Origin: Gammaproteobacteria bacterium
Lineage (GTDB): Bacteria; Pseudomonadota; Gammaproteobacteria; Pseudomonadales; Halieaceae
Assembly (NCBI GenBank): GCA_027295405.1
Contig: JAPUKZ010000307.1
Coordinates: 1 to 42,051, forward strand
Direction of reading: 5' to 3'
DNA length: 42,051 nt
Below are positions 25,755-34,168 of the stretch, one piece after another (the stretch's first letter is position 1; every line of letters begins with the position of its first letter). The notes below the pieces were generated by a model. It worked only from the letters and a program-made list of their open reading frames with translations. It was not told the origin of the DNA and ran no database searches. The position numbers and the translations under genes are program-made.

Positions 25755-27241
25755 TGCACCTGCCTCCCCGTCAGTGCCAGACGCACCTGCTGGATATCGC
25801 TGAAGGGCAGGCGCCTGGCACCGAGCTGTTGATAGGTCTCGTGGCCCTTGCCTGCGATCAGTACACAGTCATCCGGCTCGGCAGTCGCCACCGCCAGGGC
25901 GATAGCCGCGGCCCGGTCAACTTCAATCTCGGGCGCGTGGATGCAGCCCGCTTCTATGTCGGAGATGATTTTCTGTGGCGACTCGGTGCGTGGATTGTCG
26001 CTGGTCACTATGACCCGGTCAGCAGCTGCCGTCGCCACCTGCCCCATCAGCGGCCGCTTGCCAGCATCGCGATCGCCGCCACAGCCAAAGACGCAAATCA
26101 GGGAACCGCGGGTGTGCGCTCGCAGCGCATGCAAAGCCTGCTGCAGCGCAGCGGGGGTATGGGCATAGTCGATGACGATCTGCAGACCTAAGTCATTGGG
26201 CACGTATTCCATTCTGCCCGGTGCCCCTTGCAAATCAAGCGTGCAGTCCAGCACGCTCTGCAGCGGCATCCCGGTGTTACAGGCAGCGGCCAGCGCCGCC
26301 AGCAAGTTGGAGAGATTGAATTCCGCCGCCAGTGGGCTGCGCAGCACCCCCTCACCCCAGGGCGTCTCGATATCCGCCGCCAGCCCGCTGTCGTGAAAGC
26401 TGACATTGCTGGCCACAACCGTGCTGGGGGTGCCCTGTACCGAATAGGTCAACAGCTGCACCCCGGGTGCGAGCACGTCCCGCAGGAATGCGCTGTAAGG
26501 ATCGTCGGCATTGACGATGGCGGTTTGCAGCTGGCTGTCGCGAAACAAACGGGACTTGGCCAGGCCATAGCTGACCATATCACCGTGATAATCCAGGTGA
26601 TCTTGGCTGAGATTGGTAAAGATTGCCGTGTCGAAAGACAGCCCGTTGACACGCCCCTGGTCCAAGCTGTGTGACGATACCTCCAGCGCCGCAAGTGCCA
26701 CACCCAGGTCATGCCATTCCGCCAGCACGCGCTGCAAGCTGACCGCATCGGGGGTGGTATTGACCGCGTCGCTGATATCATCTCCCAGGGTGGCACCCAG
26801 GGTTCCTATCACTCCACAGCGGCCAAACTGGCGGCGCAACAACTGTGCCAGCAAACGCGAGGTGGTGGTCTTGCCGTTGGTGCCGGTGATACCGAACAGG
26901 CGCATGCTGGCAGCCGGTTCGCCGTAATACCTGGCGGCAATACGTCCCAATTGCTGCACCAACCCCGCCACCTCGACGACGGGCACAGCCGCGCAGGCAG
27001 ATCGCTGCGCTCGGCTTAGCCCCTTCTCAGCAATAATTACCGCGGCACCTGCTGCTGCGGCCTGGGCACAGTAATCACGACCGTCGTGCTCGGCACCGCT
27101 GACCGCTAAAAAGGCCTCTCCGGCCTTGAGCTGACGGGAATCCAGCTGCAAACCCTGGATACGGACATCGCCATGGGACCCTGAATCCAGTACCCGACTG
27201 AGTGGCACAGTGGTGGGTTTATGTCTGTGCAGCACCATCAC
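25751..27241 (-). CDS. murE: UDP-MurNAc-L-Ala-D-Glu--meso-diaminopimelate ligase
   Basis: A 496-residue Mur ligase adding the third peptide residue. Motifs: LDSRQLKAGEAFLAVSG, P-loop GITGTNGKTTTSRLL, EVSSHSLDQGRV, NLSQDHLDYHG and the amino-acid specificity loop TSDNPRTES. The DNPR form is characteristic of meso-diaminopimelate-using enzymes, so the wall is Gram-negative A1-gamma type. The start is GTG 27241 or ATG 27238; GGGAG lies upstream. It overlaps the ftsI stop codon by one base. Confidence 0.97.
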   Translation of the reverse strand: MMVLHRHKPTTVPLSRVLDSGSHGDVRIQGLQLDSRQLKAGEAFLAVSGAEHDGRDYCAQAAAAGAAVIIAEKGLSRAQRSACAAVPVVEVAGLVQQLGRIAARYYGEPAASMRLFGITGTNGKTTTSRLLAQLLRRQFGRCGVIGTLGATLGDDISDAVNTTPDAVSLQRVLAEWHDLGVALAALEVSSHSLDQGRVNGLSFDTAIFTNLSQDHLDYHGDMVSYGLAKSRLFRDSQLQTAIVNADDPYSAFLRDVLAPGVQLLTYSVQGTPSTVVASNVSFHDSGLAADIETPWGEGVLRSPLAAEFNLSNLLAALAAACNTGMPLQSVLDCTLDLQGAPGRMEYVPNDLGLQIVIDYAHTPAALQQALHALRAHTRGSLICVFGCGGDRDAGKRPLMGQVATAAADRVIVTSDNPRTESPQKIISDIEAGCIHAPEIEVDRAAAIALAVATAEPDDCVLIAGKGHETYQQLGARRLPFSDIQQVRLALTGRQVQ

Positions 27242-28941
27242 TATGCCGCTCCCGCATCCGCGCGCCGATCTGGCGCGATATTCAACAGGCGCAGTGCGCC
27301 GGCGGTAATTCTGGAGAAAACCGGCGCCGCCACCTCACCGCCGTGATAGCGATTTCGCTGCGGCTCATTGATCAGCACCACTGTCACCAGACGCGGATTG
27401 CTAACCGGAGCAATGCCGGCAAACAGCGCCAGGTAGCGATCATCCGCGTAGCCGCCGTGGTTAGCTTTGTGCGCGGTTCCGGTTTTGCCGGCAACCCGGA
27501 AGCCCGCCACTCTGGCCCGTCGTGCCGTACCGGTGTCCGCCGTCGCTCCTTCAAGCATCTGCAAAACCTGGCGAGCCAGACGAGGGTCGACCACCTGCTC
27601 GGTGAGAACTTCATCCGCGTCCAGTCGCAACAAACTTGCGGGATGGCGCAAACCGCGATCGGCCAATACTGAGTAAGCCAGTGCCAACTGCAGTGGGGTT
27701 GCGGTCAAACCGTAGCCGTAGGCCAGCGTCACCCGCTCTATGGGCAGCCATTTCGCGCGATATGGCAAGAGGCCAGCAGCCTCACCGGGGAAACCAGTGC
27801 CCGGGCTCTGACCCAGGCCGAACTGTTTGAACATCTGCCACACAGCCTGTTCGTCCAACTGCAAGGTCATTTTCACGATTCCGACCTGGCTGGACTTGGC
27901 CACTACTTTCGACAGATCTATCTCACCGTAGTTCACCGGGTCCAGCAGTACCTTGCGGCCCACCTTGATCCGACCTGGTGAGGTATCAATAAGCGTCTGT
28001 GGCGTAAACAGCCCACTTTCAAGGGCCGCCAGTACCGCCAGTGGTTTCATGGTGGAGCCCGGCTCGAAGTTGTCCACCAGGGCGCGGTTCCGGGTCTGCC
28101 CCGGCTTGAGGTTTTTGCGGTTATTCGGGTTGTAGACTGGATGATTTACCATCGCCAGCACTTCACCCGTGCGGATGTCTATCGTCACCACACTGCCGGA
28201 CTCGGCCCCGGTGAGCGCGATGGCGCGCTGCAGCTCCCGGTGCGCCAGGTACTGCAGCCGCAAATCAATACTGAGACTGAGATCCTTGCCGGAGCGCGCG
28301 GGCTCCAATTCTCCGATGTCGCGCACCACCTCACCGTACAGATCCTTGATGACTTGCTTGCGTCCCGGGCTGCCACGCAACCAGTCATCGTAGGCCAACT
28401 CCAGGCCTTCGATACCCCTGTCGTCCACGTTGGTGAAGCCCACCAGATGTGCTGCGATCTCCCCCGCCGGGTAATAGCGCTGATACTCCTGCTCACCACG
28501 CACCCCGGGAAACTGGAGCTGCAGTACCGCGCGGGCGTCAGCCGGGGCCATATGGCGCTTGAGATACATAAACTGTCGGCCCTGGTAGCGCTCAAGCCGA
28601 CGTTCCAATACTGCCGGTTTCATTTTCAGCGCCCGCGCCAACCGCGCAGTTTGTCCCGAACTCGCCAACACCTGCGGGTTGGCCGTGAGGGAGATGACCG
28701 GTGTACTCACCGCCAGCGTTTCACCACGGCGATCCGAGATCACCCCGCGGTAAGCAGGTATCACCGCCGTACGCACGAAGCGGGCTTCGCCCTGGCCCTG
28801 CAGAAATTCGTAGCCGCGATCAGTATCCAGCACTTGCAGACTCACCACTCGCCATAACAACAACATGAATAATAGGGCGATAATTGTGGCCATGAGCAGA
28901 ACCCGCCATGGCGAAACCGGGATGTATTGTGACTTTTTCAT
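27241..28941 (-). CDS. ftsI: septal transpeptidase FtsI (PBP3)
   Basis: A 566-residue class B penicillin-binding protein. Transmembrane helix around residues 12-34, pedestal domain 60-220, transpeptidase domain 240-550. The catalytic SxxK is Ser296-Thr-Met-Lys299 (EPGSTMKP) and the KTG triad is Lys486-Thr-Gly488. The SxN motif reads Ser350-Ser-Gln352 instead of the usual Ser-x-Asn; the codon is clearly CAG. The protein works with FtsW and FtsL. Length and all other blocks are normal, so it should be functional. Confidence 0.97.
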   Translation of the reverse strand: MKKSQYIPVSPWRVLLMATIIALLFMLLLWRVVSLQVLDTDRGYEFLQGQGEARFVRTAVIPAYRGVISDRRGETLAVSTPVISLTANPQVLASSGQTARLARALKMKPAVLERRLERYQGRQFMYLKRHMAPADARAVLQLQFPGVRGEQEYQRYYPAGEIAAHLVGFTNVDDRGIEGLELAYDDWLRGSPGRKQVIKDLYGEVVRDIGELEPARSGKDLSLSIDLRLQYLAHRELQRAIALTGAESGSVVTIDIRTGEVLAMVNHPVYNPNNRKNLKPGQTRNRALVDNFEPGSTMKPLAVLAALESGLFTPQTLIDTSPGRIKVGRKVLLDPVNYGEIDLSKVVAKSSQVGIVKMTLQLDEQAVWQMFKQFGLGQSPGTGFPGEAAGLLPYRAKWLPIERVTLAYGYGLTATPLQLALAYSVLADRGLRHPASLLRLDADEVLTEQVVDPRLARQVLQMLEGATADTGTARRARVAGFRVAGKTGTAHKANHGGYADDRYLALFAGIAPVSNPRLVTVVLINEPQRNRYHGGEVAAPVFSRITAGALRLLNIAPDRRADAGAA

Positions 28942-28959
28942 CGCAGCTTCATCACACCT

Positions 28960-29259
28960 TCATCGCAACAACAGCCGGATATCAGCGGCTGTGGGAATAC
29001 GCATCTGCAAGCGCTGTTCGGCAGCCTGCTCCACGCGGTAGTGGGTGGCCAACGCGCTCTCTTGCAACAGCAGACGACTCCAGTTTTCCTGCATATCCCA
29101 TTGTGCCGACTGCAGCTTTTGCAGGCGCGCATATGACTGCCGGCATTTATGGCTGGTCCCGACTACAGCGACCGCACTCAAGACCACTGCCAGGGTCAAC
29201 AGCGCATTGATGCCCAACCAGTGGAACCTGGCGCGGGCCTGCTGGGGCTGGGATGTCAT
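28960..29259 (-). CDS. ftsL: cell division protein FtsL
   Basis: A 99-residue bitopic protein: a cytoplasmic tail of about 15 residues, a transmembrane segment (INALLTLAVVLSAVAVVGTS), and a periplasmic leucine-zipper-like coiled coil (YARLQKLQSAQWDMQENWSR, then LLLQESAL) that pairs with FtsB. Identified by size, topology and position between rsmH and ftsI. The ATG overlaps the rsmH stop (ATGA). Confidence 0.9.
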   Translation of the reverse strand: MTSQPQQARARFHWLGINALLTLAVVLSAVAVVGTSHKCRQSYARLQKLQSAQWDMQENWSRLLLQESALATHYRVEQAAEQRLQMRIPTAADIRLLLR

Positions 29260-30194
29260 CGGTGAGTGCTGCCGCTGACCGGCAGTTTCTCCGCAACCCG
29301 CATGATCGCGCTGCGCGCCCGGGTGTTGGCGGCAATCTCTTCGGTACCGGGGCGCACCGCCTTGCCAATGGGGCGCAGCCGCCGATTCAGATCTTGCTCT
29401 CGCACCGGCACACTCGCCGGCAGCTCATCGCCCCTGGCCATGCGCCGAATAAAACGCTTGACCAGGCGATCCTCCAGGGAGTGAAAGCTGATCACCACCA
29501 GGCGACCGCCGGGGCCGAGCAACTCCACCGATTCACCCAACAGCTTTTCCAGATCTTCCAGCTCCTGGTTGATGTAAATACGAATGGCCTGGAACGCGCG
29601 GGTGGCCGGGTGTTTGTGCTGTTCCCATTTGGGGTTTGCTGCGGCAACCACCTGAGCCAACTGCGCGGTGGTTTGCAGGGGCTCCTTCTCGCGCGCGCGC
29701 AGGATGGCGCTGGCAATCCGCCCGGCATACCGCTCCTCGCCGTCTTCCCGCAATACCCGCGCCAGGTCGCCATGCTTGACCGTGGCCAGCCACTGCGCTG
29801 CGGTCATGCCACTGCTGGTATCCATACGCATGTCCAGGGGTCCGTCCTGCAAAAATGAAAATCCCCGCGCACCTTCATCGAGTTGCGGACTGGACACACC
29901 CAAATCCAATAAAATGCCATCAACTGCCTCGATCCCCCTTCGCCGCAGTTGATGGGGAAGCTGAGCGAAAGACCCGTGTTCAAAATCGAACCTGGTTTCA
30001 TTCTCCTGAATCAACCTGGCCACCTCTATTGCCTGTAGATCTTTGTCCACTGCCAACAGGTGCCCTCCCGCTCCCAAAACCGAAAGAATTTCGCGACTGT
30101 GGCCACCACGGCCAAAGGTGCCGTCTACGTAGTAGCCATCCCGCTCTGTTACCAGGGCGGCGACTGCCTCCGGTAACAATACTGTTTGATGCAT
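29256..30194 (-). CDS. rsmH: 16S rRNA (cytosine-1402-N4) methyltransferase RsmH (MraW)
   Basis: A SAM-dependent methyltransferase acting on 16S rRNA C1402; the partner modification at the same base is made by RsmI, encoded just upstream of this cluster. Motifs: HQTVLLPEAVAAL start, SAM loop VDGTFGRGGHSREIL, DLGVSSPQLD, DGPLDMRMD, FHSLEDRLVKRF. ATG 30194 is preferred, with AGGTGG 5 nt upstream; a GTG three codons earlier (30203) is also in frame and abuts the mraZ stop. Confidence 0.96.
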   Translation of the reverse strand: MHQTVLLPEAVAALVTERDGYYVDGTFGRGGHSREILSVLGAGGHLLAVDKDLQAIEVARLIQENETRFDFEHGSFAQLPHQLRRRGIEAVDGILLDLGVSSPQLDEGARGFSFLQDGPLDMRMDTSSGMTAAQWLATVKHGDLARVLREDGEERYAGRIASAILRAREKEPLQTTAQLAQVVAAANPKWEQHKHPATRAFQAIRIYINQELEDLEKLLGESVELLGPGGRLVVISFHSLEDRLVKRFIRRMARGDELPASVPVREQDLNRRLRPIGKAVRPGTEEIAANTRARSAIMRVAEKLPVSGSTHR

Positions 30195-30203
30195 CACCGC
30201 CAC

Positions 30204-30659
30204 CTACAGGGTCAGTGACATCAATTCTTCAGGTAGTTCTACGTCGGGGCCAGCTTCCTCCAGGGCCCGATCGCGCTCGGCCAGCCACAATTCCTCTGCC
30301 CAAAGCTCCAGCTTCCTGCCCTGACCAACCAACACCAGTTTCTTTTCCAATTGGGCATACTCGCGCAGGGGAGCCGGCAACAGCAATCGACCACTGCCAT
30401 CCAGTTCCAGGTCGGTGGCATAGCCAATCACCAGACGCTGGAAACGTTTCACCGCGGGTTTCAACGCTGGCAACGCCTGAATCTCTCGCTCAATTTTTTC
30501 CCATTCGGGCAAAGGGTAGATAAACAGGCAACGGGATTGGGTATCGATAGTTGCCACCAACTGGCCGTTACATTCGTACAGCAATGGCTCGCGCTGGCGC
30601 GCCGGCATCGCCAGTCGCCCTTTCGCATCCATATTGATGTGCTGTACACCGCGAAACAC
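30204..30659 (-). CDS. mraZ: transcriptional regulator MraZ
   Basis: A 151-residue protein with two SpoVT/AbrB-like DNA-binding motifs (DAKGRLAMPARQR near residues 11-23 and DGSGRLLLPAPLREYA near 88-103), which forms a ring-shaped oligomer and represses its own dcw promoter. The start is GTG 30659, matching the family N-terminus MFRGVQHINMDAKGR. The upstream DNA carries its expected target, four TGG repeats at 10-bp intervals. Confidence 0.96.
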   Translation of the reverse strand: MFRGVQHINMDAKGRLAMPARQREPLLYECNGQLVATIDTQSRCLFIYPLPEWEKIEREIQALPALKPAVKRFQRLVIGYATDLELDGSGRLLLPAPLREYAQLEKKLVLVGQGRKLELWAEELWLAERDRALEEAGPDVELPEELMSLTL

Positions 30660-30690
30660 AGTTTGAAATCCCCACTGATTGACTTTCTTG

Positions 30691-30727
30691 CGCCACTAAA
30701 AGCCAAAAATTCCCACTTATTTCCACT
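30691..30727 (-). promoter_or_regulatory. MraZ box: four TGG repeats with 10-bp period
   Basis: On the minus strand TGG occurs at 30725, 30715, 30705 and 30695 (repeats TGGAA, TGGGA, TGGCT, TGGCG), exactly 10 bp apart. Known MraZ operators are TGGGN direct repeats spaced one helical turn apart. The box covers the start of the predicted transcript just below the -10, so binding would block initiation: negative autoregulation (known for MraZ; inferred here). Confidence 0.8.
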
Positions 30728-30734
30728 TTTCGAC

Positions 30735-30764
30735 ACTATAGGTACGTGGAGGAGAAACTGTCAA
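30735..30764 (-). promoter_or_regulatory. sigma-70 promoter of the mraZ/dcw operon
   Basis: Minus strand: a perfect TTGACA (30764-30759), an 18-bp spacer and TATAGT (30740-30735, 5 of 6). Predicted transcription start is near 30728, giving a leader of about 70 nt before the mraZ GTG. The MraZ box lies immediately downstream. Confidence 0.75.
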
Positions 30765-31040
30765 GCTAGAAACAGGGGAAAAACTTCGTAATTTCAGTGA
30801 ATTAGCGTGCTTTTACGTGACTAACCCTAAGATCTTCCGGATTGAAAAAGGGTAAAAACAATCTTAAAACAGCTCCATATACACTTTAGTTAAGGTTTTA
30901 CCTTAACTATCAAATTATTTTTTTATGTCTATGGATGTTTTTTATATGAAAAAGGAATAAACACCACGGGCAAGCCAGTTCGCAGCGACCAACGCGTGCA
31001 GCAAACGGGAACAAAGTGGGAGAGAGGGGACGCGTAAAGA
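30765..31040. other. AT-rich non-coding stretch with a 21-bp palindrome
   Basis: The spacer between the dcw promoter and the rnpB 3' end holds no gene. Roughly 30780-30960 is much richer in A and T than the GC-rich surroundings. It contains a perfect inverted repeat AGTTAAGGT-TTT-ACCTTAACT at 30888-30908, followed on the plus strand by a T-run at about 30917-30923. The T-run is too far from the stem for a standard terminator. It could serve rnpB 3' processing, protein binding or UP-element activity; none can be shown from sequence. Confidence 0.45.
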
Positions 31041-31383
31041 AAGTGGAGTTGGCCGATAAGCCGGGTTCTGTCGTGGACGATCATTCATCTGCGACGAACG
31101 TCACCGTCCGCCTGTAGCAACCTACCCGAATCCACTGCGGGCCGCAGCCATGGATTCCTATTTGGTCTTGCTCCGAGTGGGGGTTTACCGTCGCCACGCC
31201 TGTTACCAGCCGCGCGGTGCGCTCTTACCGCACCTTTTCACCCTTACCCGACGAATCGGGCGGTATCCTTTCTGCTGCACTTTCCGTAGGCTCACGCCCC
31301 CCAGGTGTTACCTGGCACCCTGCCCTGCGGAGCCCGGACTTTCCTCCCGTTACGAATAACAAGCGATCGCCTGGCCAACTCCG
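31041..31383 (-). ncRNA. rnpB: RNase P RNA (class A)
   Basis: Catalytic RNA that matures tRNA 5' ends. On the minus strand the 5' GGAGTTGGCC (31382-31373) pairs with 3' GGCCAACTCC (31054-31045) to form P1. Conserved class A segments follow in order: GAGGAAAGTCCGGGCTCC, CAGGGTGCCAGGTAA, AAGGGTGAAAAGGTGCGG, TAAGAGCGCACCGCGCGG, and near the end GATGAATGATCGTCC, then ACAGAACCCGGCTTAT. Length is about 343 nt, slightly shorter than E. coli. End coordinates are good to a few nucleotides. Confidence 0.95.
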
Positions 31384-31389
31384 GGGGCA

Positions 31390-31418
31390 AGGTTAGCGGG
31401 AGCGTCATCGAGACGCAA
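31390..31418 (-). promoter_or_regulatory. candidate rnpB promoter
   Basis: Minus strand TTGCGT (31418-31413), a 17-bp spacer and TAACCT (31395-31390), placing the start about 7 nt downstream at the predicted rnpB 5' end (31382-31383). The -10 match is moderate, but the position fits. Confidence 0.5.
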
Positions 31419-31474
31419 GCTCTGTTCGAGATCGTGGACCCGCTAGCAGGGGTCAGGGCTACCGTTTTCCACGA

Positions 31475-32308
31475 TCAAGCCGACTGCGAGATAATCCAGT
31501 TGTAGAGATCTTTCTTACGTAGCCCGGTGTATTCGGCAGCTATAGCCGCCGCCTTCCTCGGCGGCAACTCCGCCGCCAATAACTGCAACAGTCTTTCAGC
31601 ATCGCTGTCCAACGCAGCGGACACGGGTCTCGCACCTTCCACCAACAACACGATCTCGCCGCGGCTCTGGTTACTGTCGGCTTCCACAATCGCGAGTAGC
31701 TCGGCGACCGGTGCCCGAATGACGGTTTCGAAGACCTTGGTCAGCTCTCGCGCCAGTACCACCAGGCGATCGTCGCCAAAACTTTGCTGCATATCCTGAA
31801 GACACTCATGCAGCCGGTGTGGCGCCTCATAAAAAATCAGGGTGACTGGCTCCGCTGCCAGTGCTTCCAGGCGCCGGCAGCGGGCGGAAGTTTTTGCCGG
31901 CAGGAAACCCTCGAACCGGAACCGGTCCGTGGCCAGCCCCGCCACCGAGAGCGCCGCCAGCAGGGCGCTGGCGCCCGGTACTGGTACTACTCGCCAACCA
32001 GCAGCGTGGGCATACCGCAGCAAGCGGTACCCGGGATCGGAAACCAGCGGTGTTCCCGCATCGGAAATGAGCGCTACCGAACCGCCATTGTTAATACAGT
32101 CTGCAATCCGGGCAATGGCTCTAGCGTCGCTGTGATCGTGATAGGGAAAAACCGGCGTGTCGATATCGAAGTACCGCAGCAGCACACCACTGTGCCGGGA
32201 ATCCTCCGCCGCAATAAGATCGACCGATTGTAGTACTTGCACCGCTCGCGGTACCATGTCCCCCAGGTTGCCGATAGGGGTAGCCACAACGTAAAGTGCA
32301 CTCTCCAT
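31475..32308 (-). CDS. rsmI: 16S rRNA (cytidine-1402-2'-O) methyltransferase RsmI
   Basis: A tetrapyrrole-methylase-fold enzyme that 2'-O-methylates C1402 of 16S rRNA, the same base targeted by RsmH. It shows LYVVATPIGNLGDM, AAEDSRHSGVLL, LISDAGTPLVSDPGYRLLR, VPGASALLAALS, FYEAPHRL and ELTKVFE, with a C-terminal RsmI-specific helical tail (LPPRKAAAIAAEYTGLRKKD). The start is ATG 32308 (MESALYVV), standard for the family; the frame extends to a TTG at 32335 but that adds unrelated residues. It is divergent from lpoA with only 26 bp between the start codons. Confidence 0.96.
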   Translation of the reverse strand: MESALYVVATPIGNLGDMVPRAVQVLQSVDLIAAEDSRHSGVLLRYFDIDTPVFPYHDHSDARAIARIADCINNGGSVALISDAGTPLVSDPGYRLLRYAHAAGWRVVPVPGASALLAALSVAGLATDRFRFEGFLPAKTSARCRRLEALAAEPVTLIFYEAPHRLHECLQDMQQSFGDDRLVVLARELTKVFETVIRAPVAELLAIVEADSNQSRGEIVLLVEGARPVSAALDSDAERLLQLLAAELPPRKAAAIAAEYTGLRKKDLYNWIISQSA

Positions 32309-32334
32309 TTTTACTGTAAGTCCCGTGTTTATCA

Positions 32335-34140
32335 ATGAGCAGTCCAGTTACACGCCACCCGGCAACCACCTTCATTATCGCCCTGCTGGTGACGGCTTGC
32401 GGCAGCCAACCCAGACCGGAGGCAACCATCACGGTACCCGTGGTAGAGGAAACCCCGGTCGCTGTCCCGGGCAGCGAGGGTGACTACACCGCCCTGCTGG
32501 ACAGTATTCACAGCCTGTTGCAGGAACGGCAATTGCCGCCTGCGGCCAGCATACTCAGGGAAATTCAGCGCGACAAGCTGACACTTGATGAACAAGCCCG
32601 TCACAGCCTGCTGTGGGCGCAGCTTTATTACCTGCGGGGAGACGTCACTTCCGCACTGGTCAGTTTGAGCCTGGAGCAGTTGCGGCTCAGCGACATGAGC
32701 CCCGAATCGCGCTGGCAGGTCCAGCGCGAAACCCTGCGCATGTTGAGCGCATCGGGAGATACGCTGGCGGTCGCGCGCACGGCTAACCAATGGCTGGCGG
32801 GTAGCAGCGAGCCCGGGCATCGCGCCTTCCTGATTGACCGCATCTGGCACCAACTGCAATCCAGCTCACTGACGCAGCTGAGAAAGGAAAGTGAGAAAGC
32901 ATCGGCCGATTCCCATTGGCGGGGCTGGCTGGACCTGAGCCTGATCGCTGCACGGGTGGCGGAGAGCCCCGATATCCAGGTTGCTGAAATCCAGCTGTGG
33001 CAAGAGCGGTACAGCGAACATCCCCTGGCAGGTTCACTGCCCGGCGGGCTGGAGTTGCTAGACGAGCTAGCGAATACCAGACCAGAGCGGGTGGCACTGC
33101 TGTTACCGCTGAGCAACGCGCTCGCCAGCGCTGCCCAGGCGGTATTGGATGGATATCTCGCAATGCAGTATGACTCGGCACAGCGCGGCTGGGAACCGCA
33201 ACAGCTTCTAGTGCTGGATACCGACAGATACGCGGACATTAACACAGCCTATCTGGCCGCAGTGCACATGGGTACGGAGTTGGTCATTGGCCCCCTGGCC
33301 AAGGAGACGCTGGCCCAGTGGGCGCCACTGCAAGCAGCCGACAGCGCACCTCTGCTTGCGCTCAACTGGCTGGAACAGCAACCAGTAGATAGCAGTGGGC
33401 TTTACCAAATGGCGCTGGCACCGGAGGATGAAGCACGGCAGATCGCCCAGCTGGCATTTGACCAGGGCGCACGCCAGGCCTTGCTAATCCGCCCCGCCGG
33501 CACCTGGGGCGATACCATGTCCGATGCCTTCGAGGAGCGCTGGCAGCAATTGCAGGGCGAGCTCCGCAGCACTGCCGTCTACAGTGGTCGCAGCGATTAC
33601 TCCAGCAGCATCAAGGCAGCGCTAAATCTGGTCCAGAGCGAAACGCGAGCACGCAAGATCCGACAACTGATGGGCACCGAGGTCGAATTTTCACCCCGCC
33701 GCCGCCAGGATATCGACAGCGTCTTCCTGCTCAGCGGCCAGCCCGCCGAAGCCCGTTCCATCAAACCACTGATCGCATTCCACTACGCCGAGGATCTGCC
33801 GGTCTATTCGACTTCCCACGTGTTCAGTGGTCAACCCAGCCCTCAGCTGGACAGGGACCTGAACGGTGTGCGCCTGGTGCAAATGCCCTGGCTGCTACAG
33901 CAGACCAAGCTGCGACAGACGATCAAGGCCAGCGGCGCCACCGAAACATTGGCTGCCATGTACGCCCTGGGGGCCGATGCATTCCTGCTACACTGGCGCC
34001 TGGGGCAGTTGCGCGCCAGCCCCAACAACAGTATCCGCGGGCACACCGGATTACTGAGTATGGATGAGCGGGGGCGCGTACACCGGCAGTTGCTGGCGGC
34101 CACGTTCAGTGGCGGAATACCGGTGCCATTGCGTCAATGA
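32335..34140 (+). CDS. lpoA: penicillin-binding protein activator LpoA (LppC family)
   Basis: A 601-residue outer-membrane lipoprotein that stimulates a class A PBP (PBP1a in E. coli) from outside the murein. The signal ends at the lipobox LVTAC, with Cys22 lipidated. Residues about 40-240 form a helical TPR-like domain and about 250-590 a periplasmic-binding-protein-like domain starting at RVALLLPLSNALASAAQAV. The GTEVEFSPRRRQDIDSVFLL block is characteristic of LppC. The order lpoA-yraN-diaA-dolP, with rsmI divergent, is the same as in E. coli. The ribosome-binding site is weak. Confidence 0.93.
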   Translation: MSSPVTRHPATTFIIALLVTACGSQPRPEATITVPVVEETPVAVPGSEGDYTALLDSIHSLLQERQLPPAASILREIQRDKLTLDEQARHSLLWAQLYYLRGDVTSALVSLSLEQLRLSDMSPESRWQVQRETLRMLSASGDTLAVARTANQWLAGSSEPGHRAFLIDRIWHQLQSSSLTQLRKESEKASADSHWRGWLDLSLIAARVAESPDIQVAEIQLWQERYSEHPLAGSLPGGLELLDELANTRPERVALLLPLSNALASAAQAVLDGYLAMQYDSAQRGWEPQQLLVLDTDRYADINTAYLAAVHMGTELVIGPLAKETLAQWAPLQAADSAPLLALNWLEQQPVDSSGLYQMALAPEDEARQIAQLAFDQGARQALLIRPAGTWGDTMSDAFEERWQQLQGELRSTAVYSGRSDYSSSIKAALNLVQSETRARKIRQLMGTEVEFSPRRRQDIDSVFLLSGQPAEARSIKPLIAFHYAEDLPVYSTSHVFSGQPSPQLDRDLNGVRLVQMPWLLQQTKLRQTIKASGATETLAAMYALGADAFLLHWRLGQLRASPNNSIRGHTGLLSMDERGRVHRQLLAATFSGGIPVPLRQ

Positions 34141-34168
34141 GCACACTGGAACAGGGAGGTTTCAGGCA

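Noticed and set aside
30888-30923. Palindrome plus T-run as an intrinsic terminator
   Set aside because: The T-run begins well after the stem on the plus strand, where no gene ends, and on the minus strand (rnpB direction) no T-run follows.
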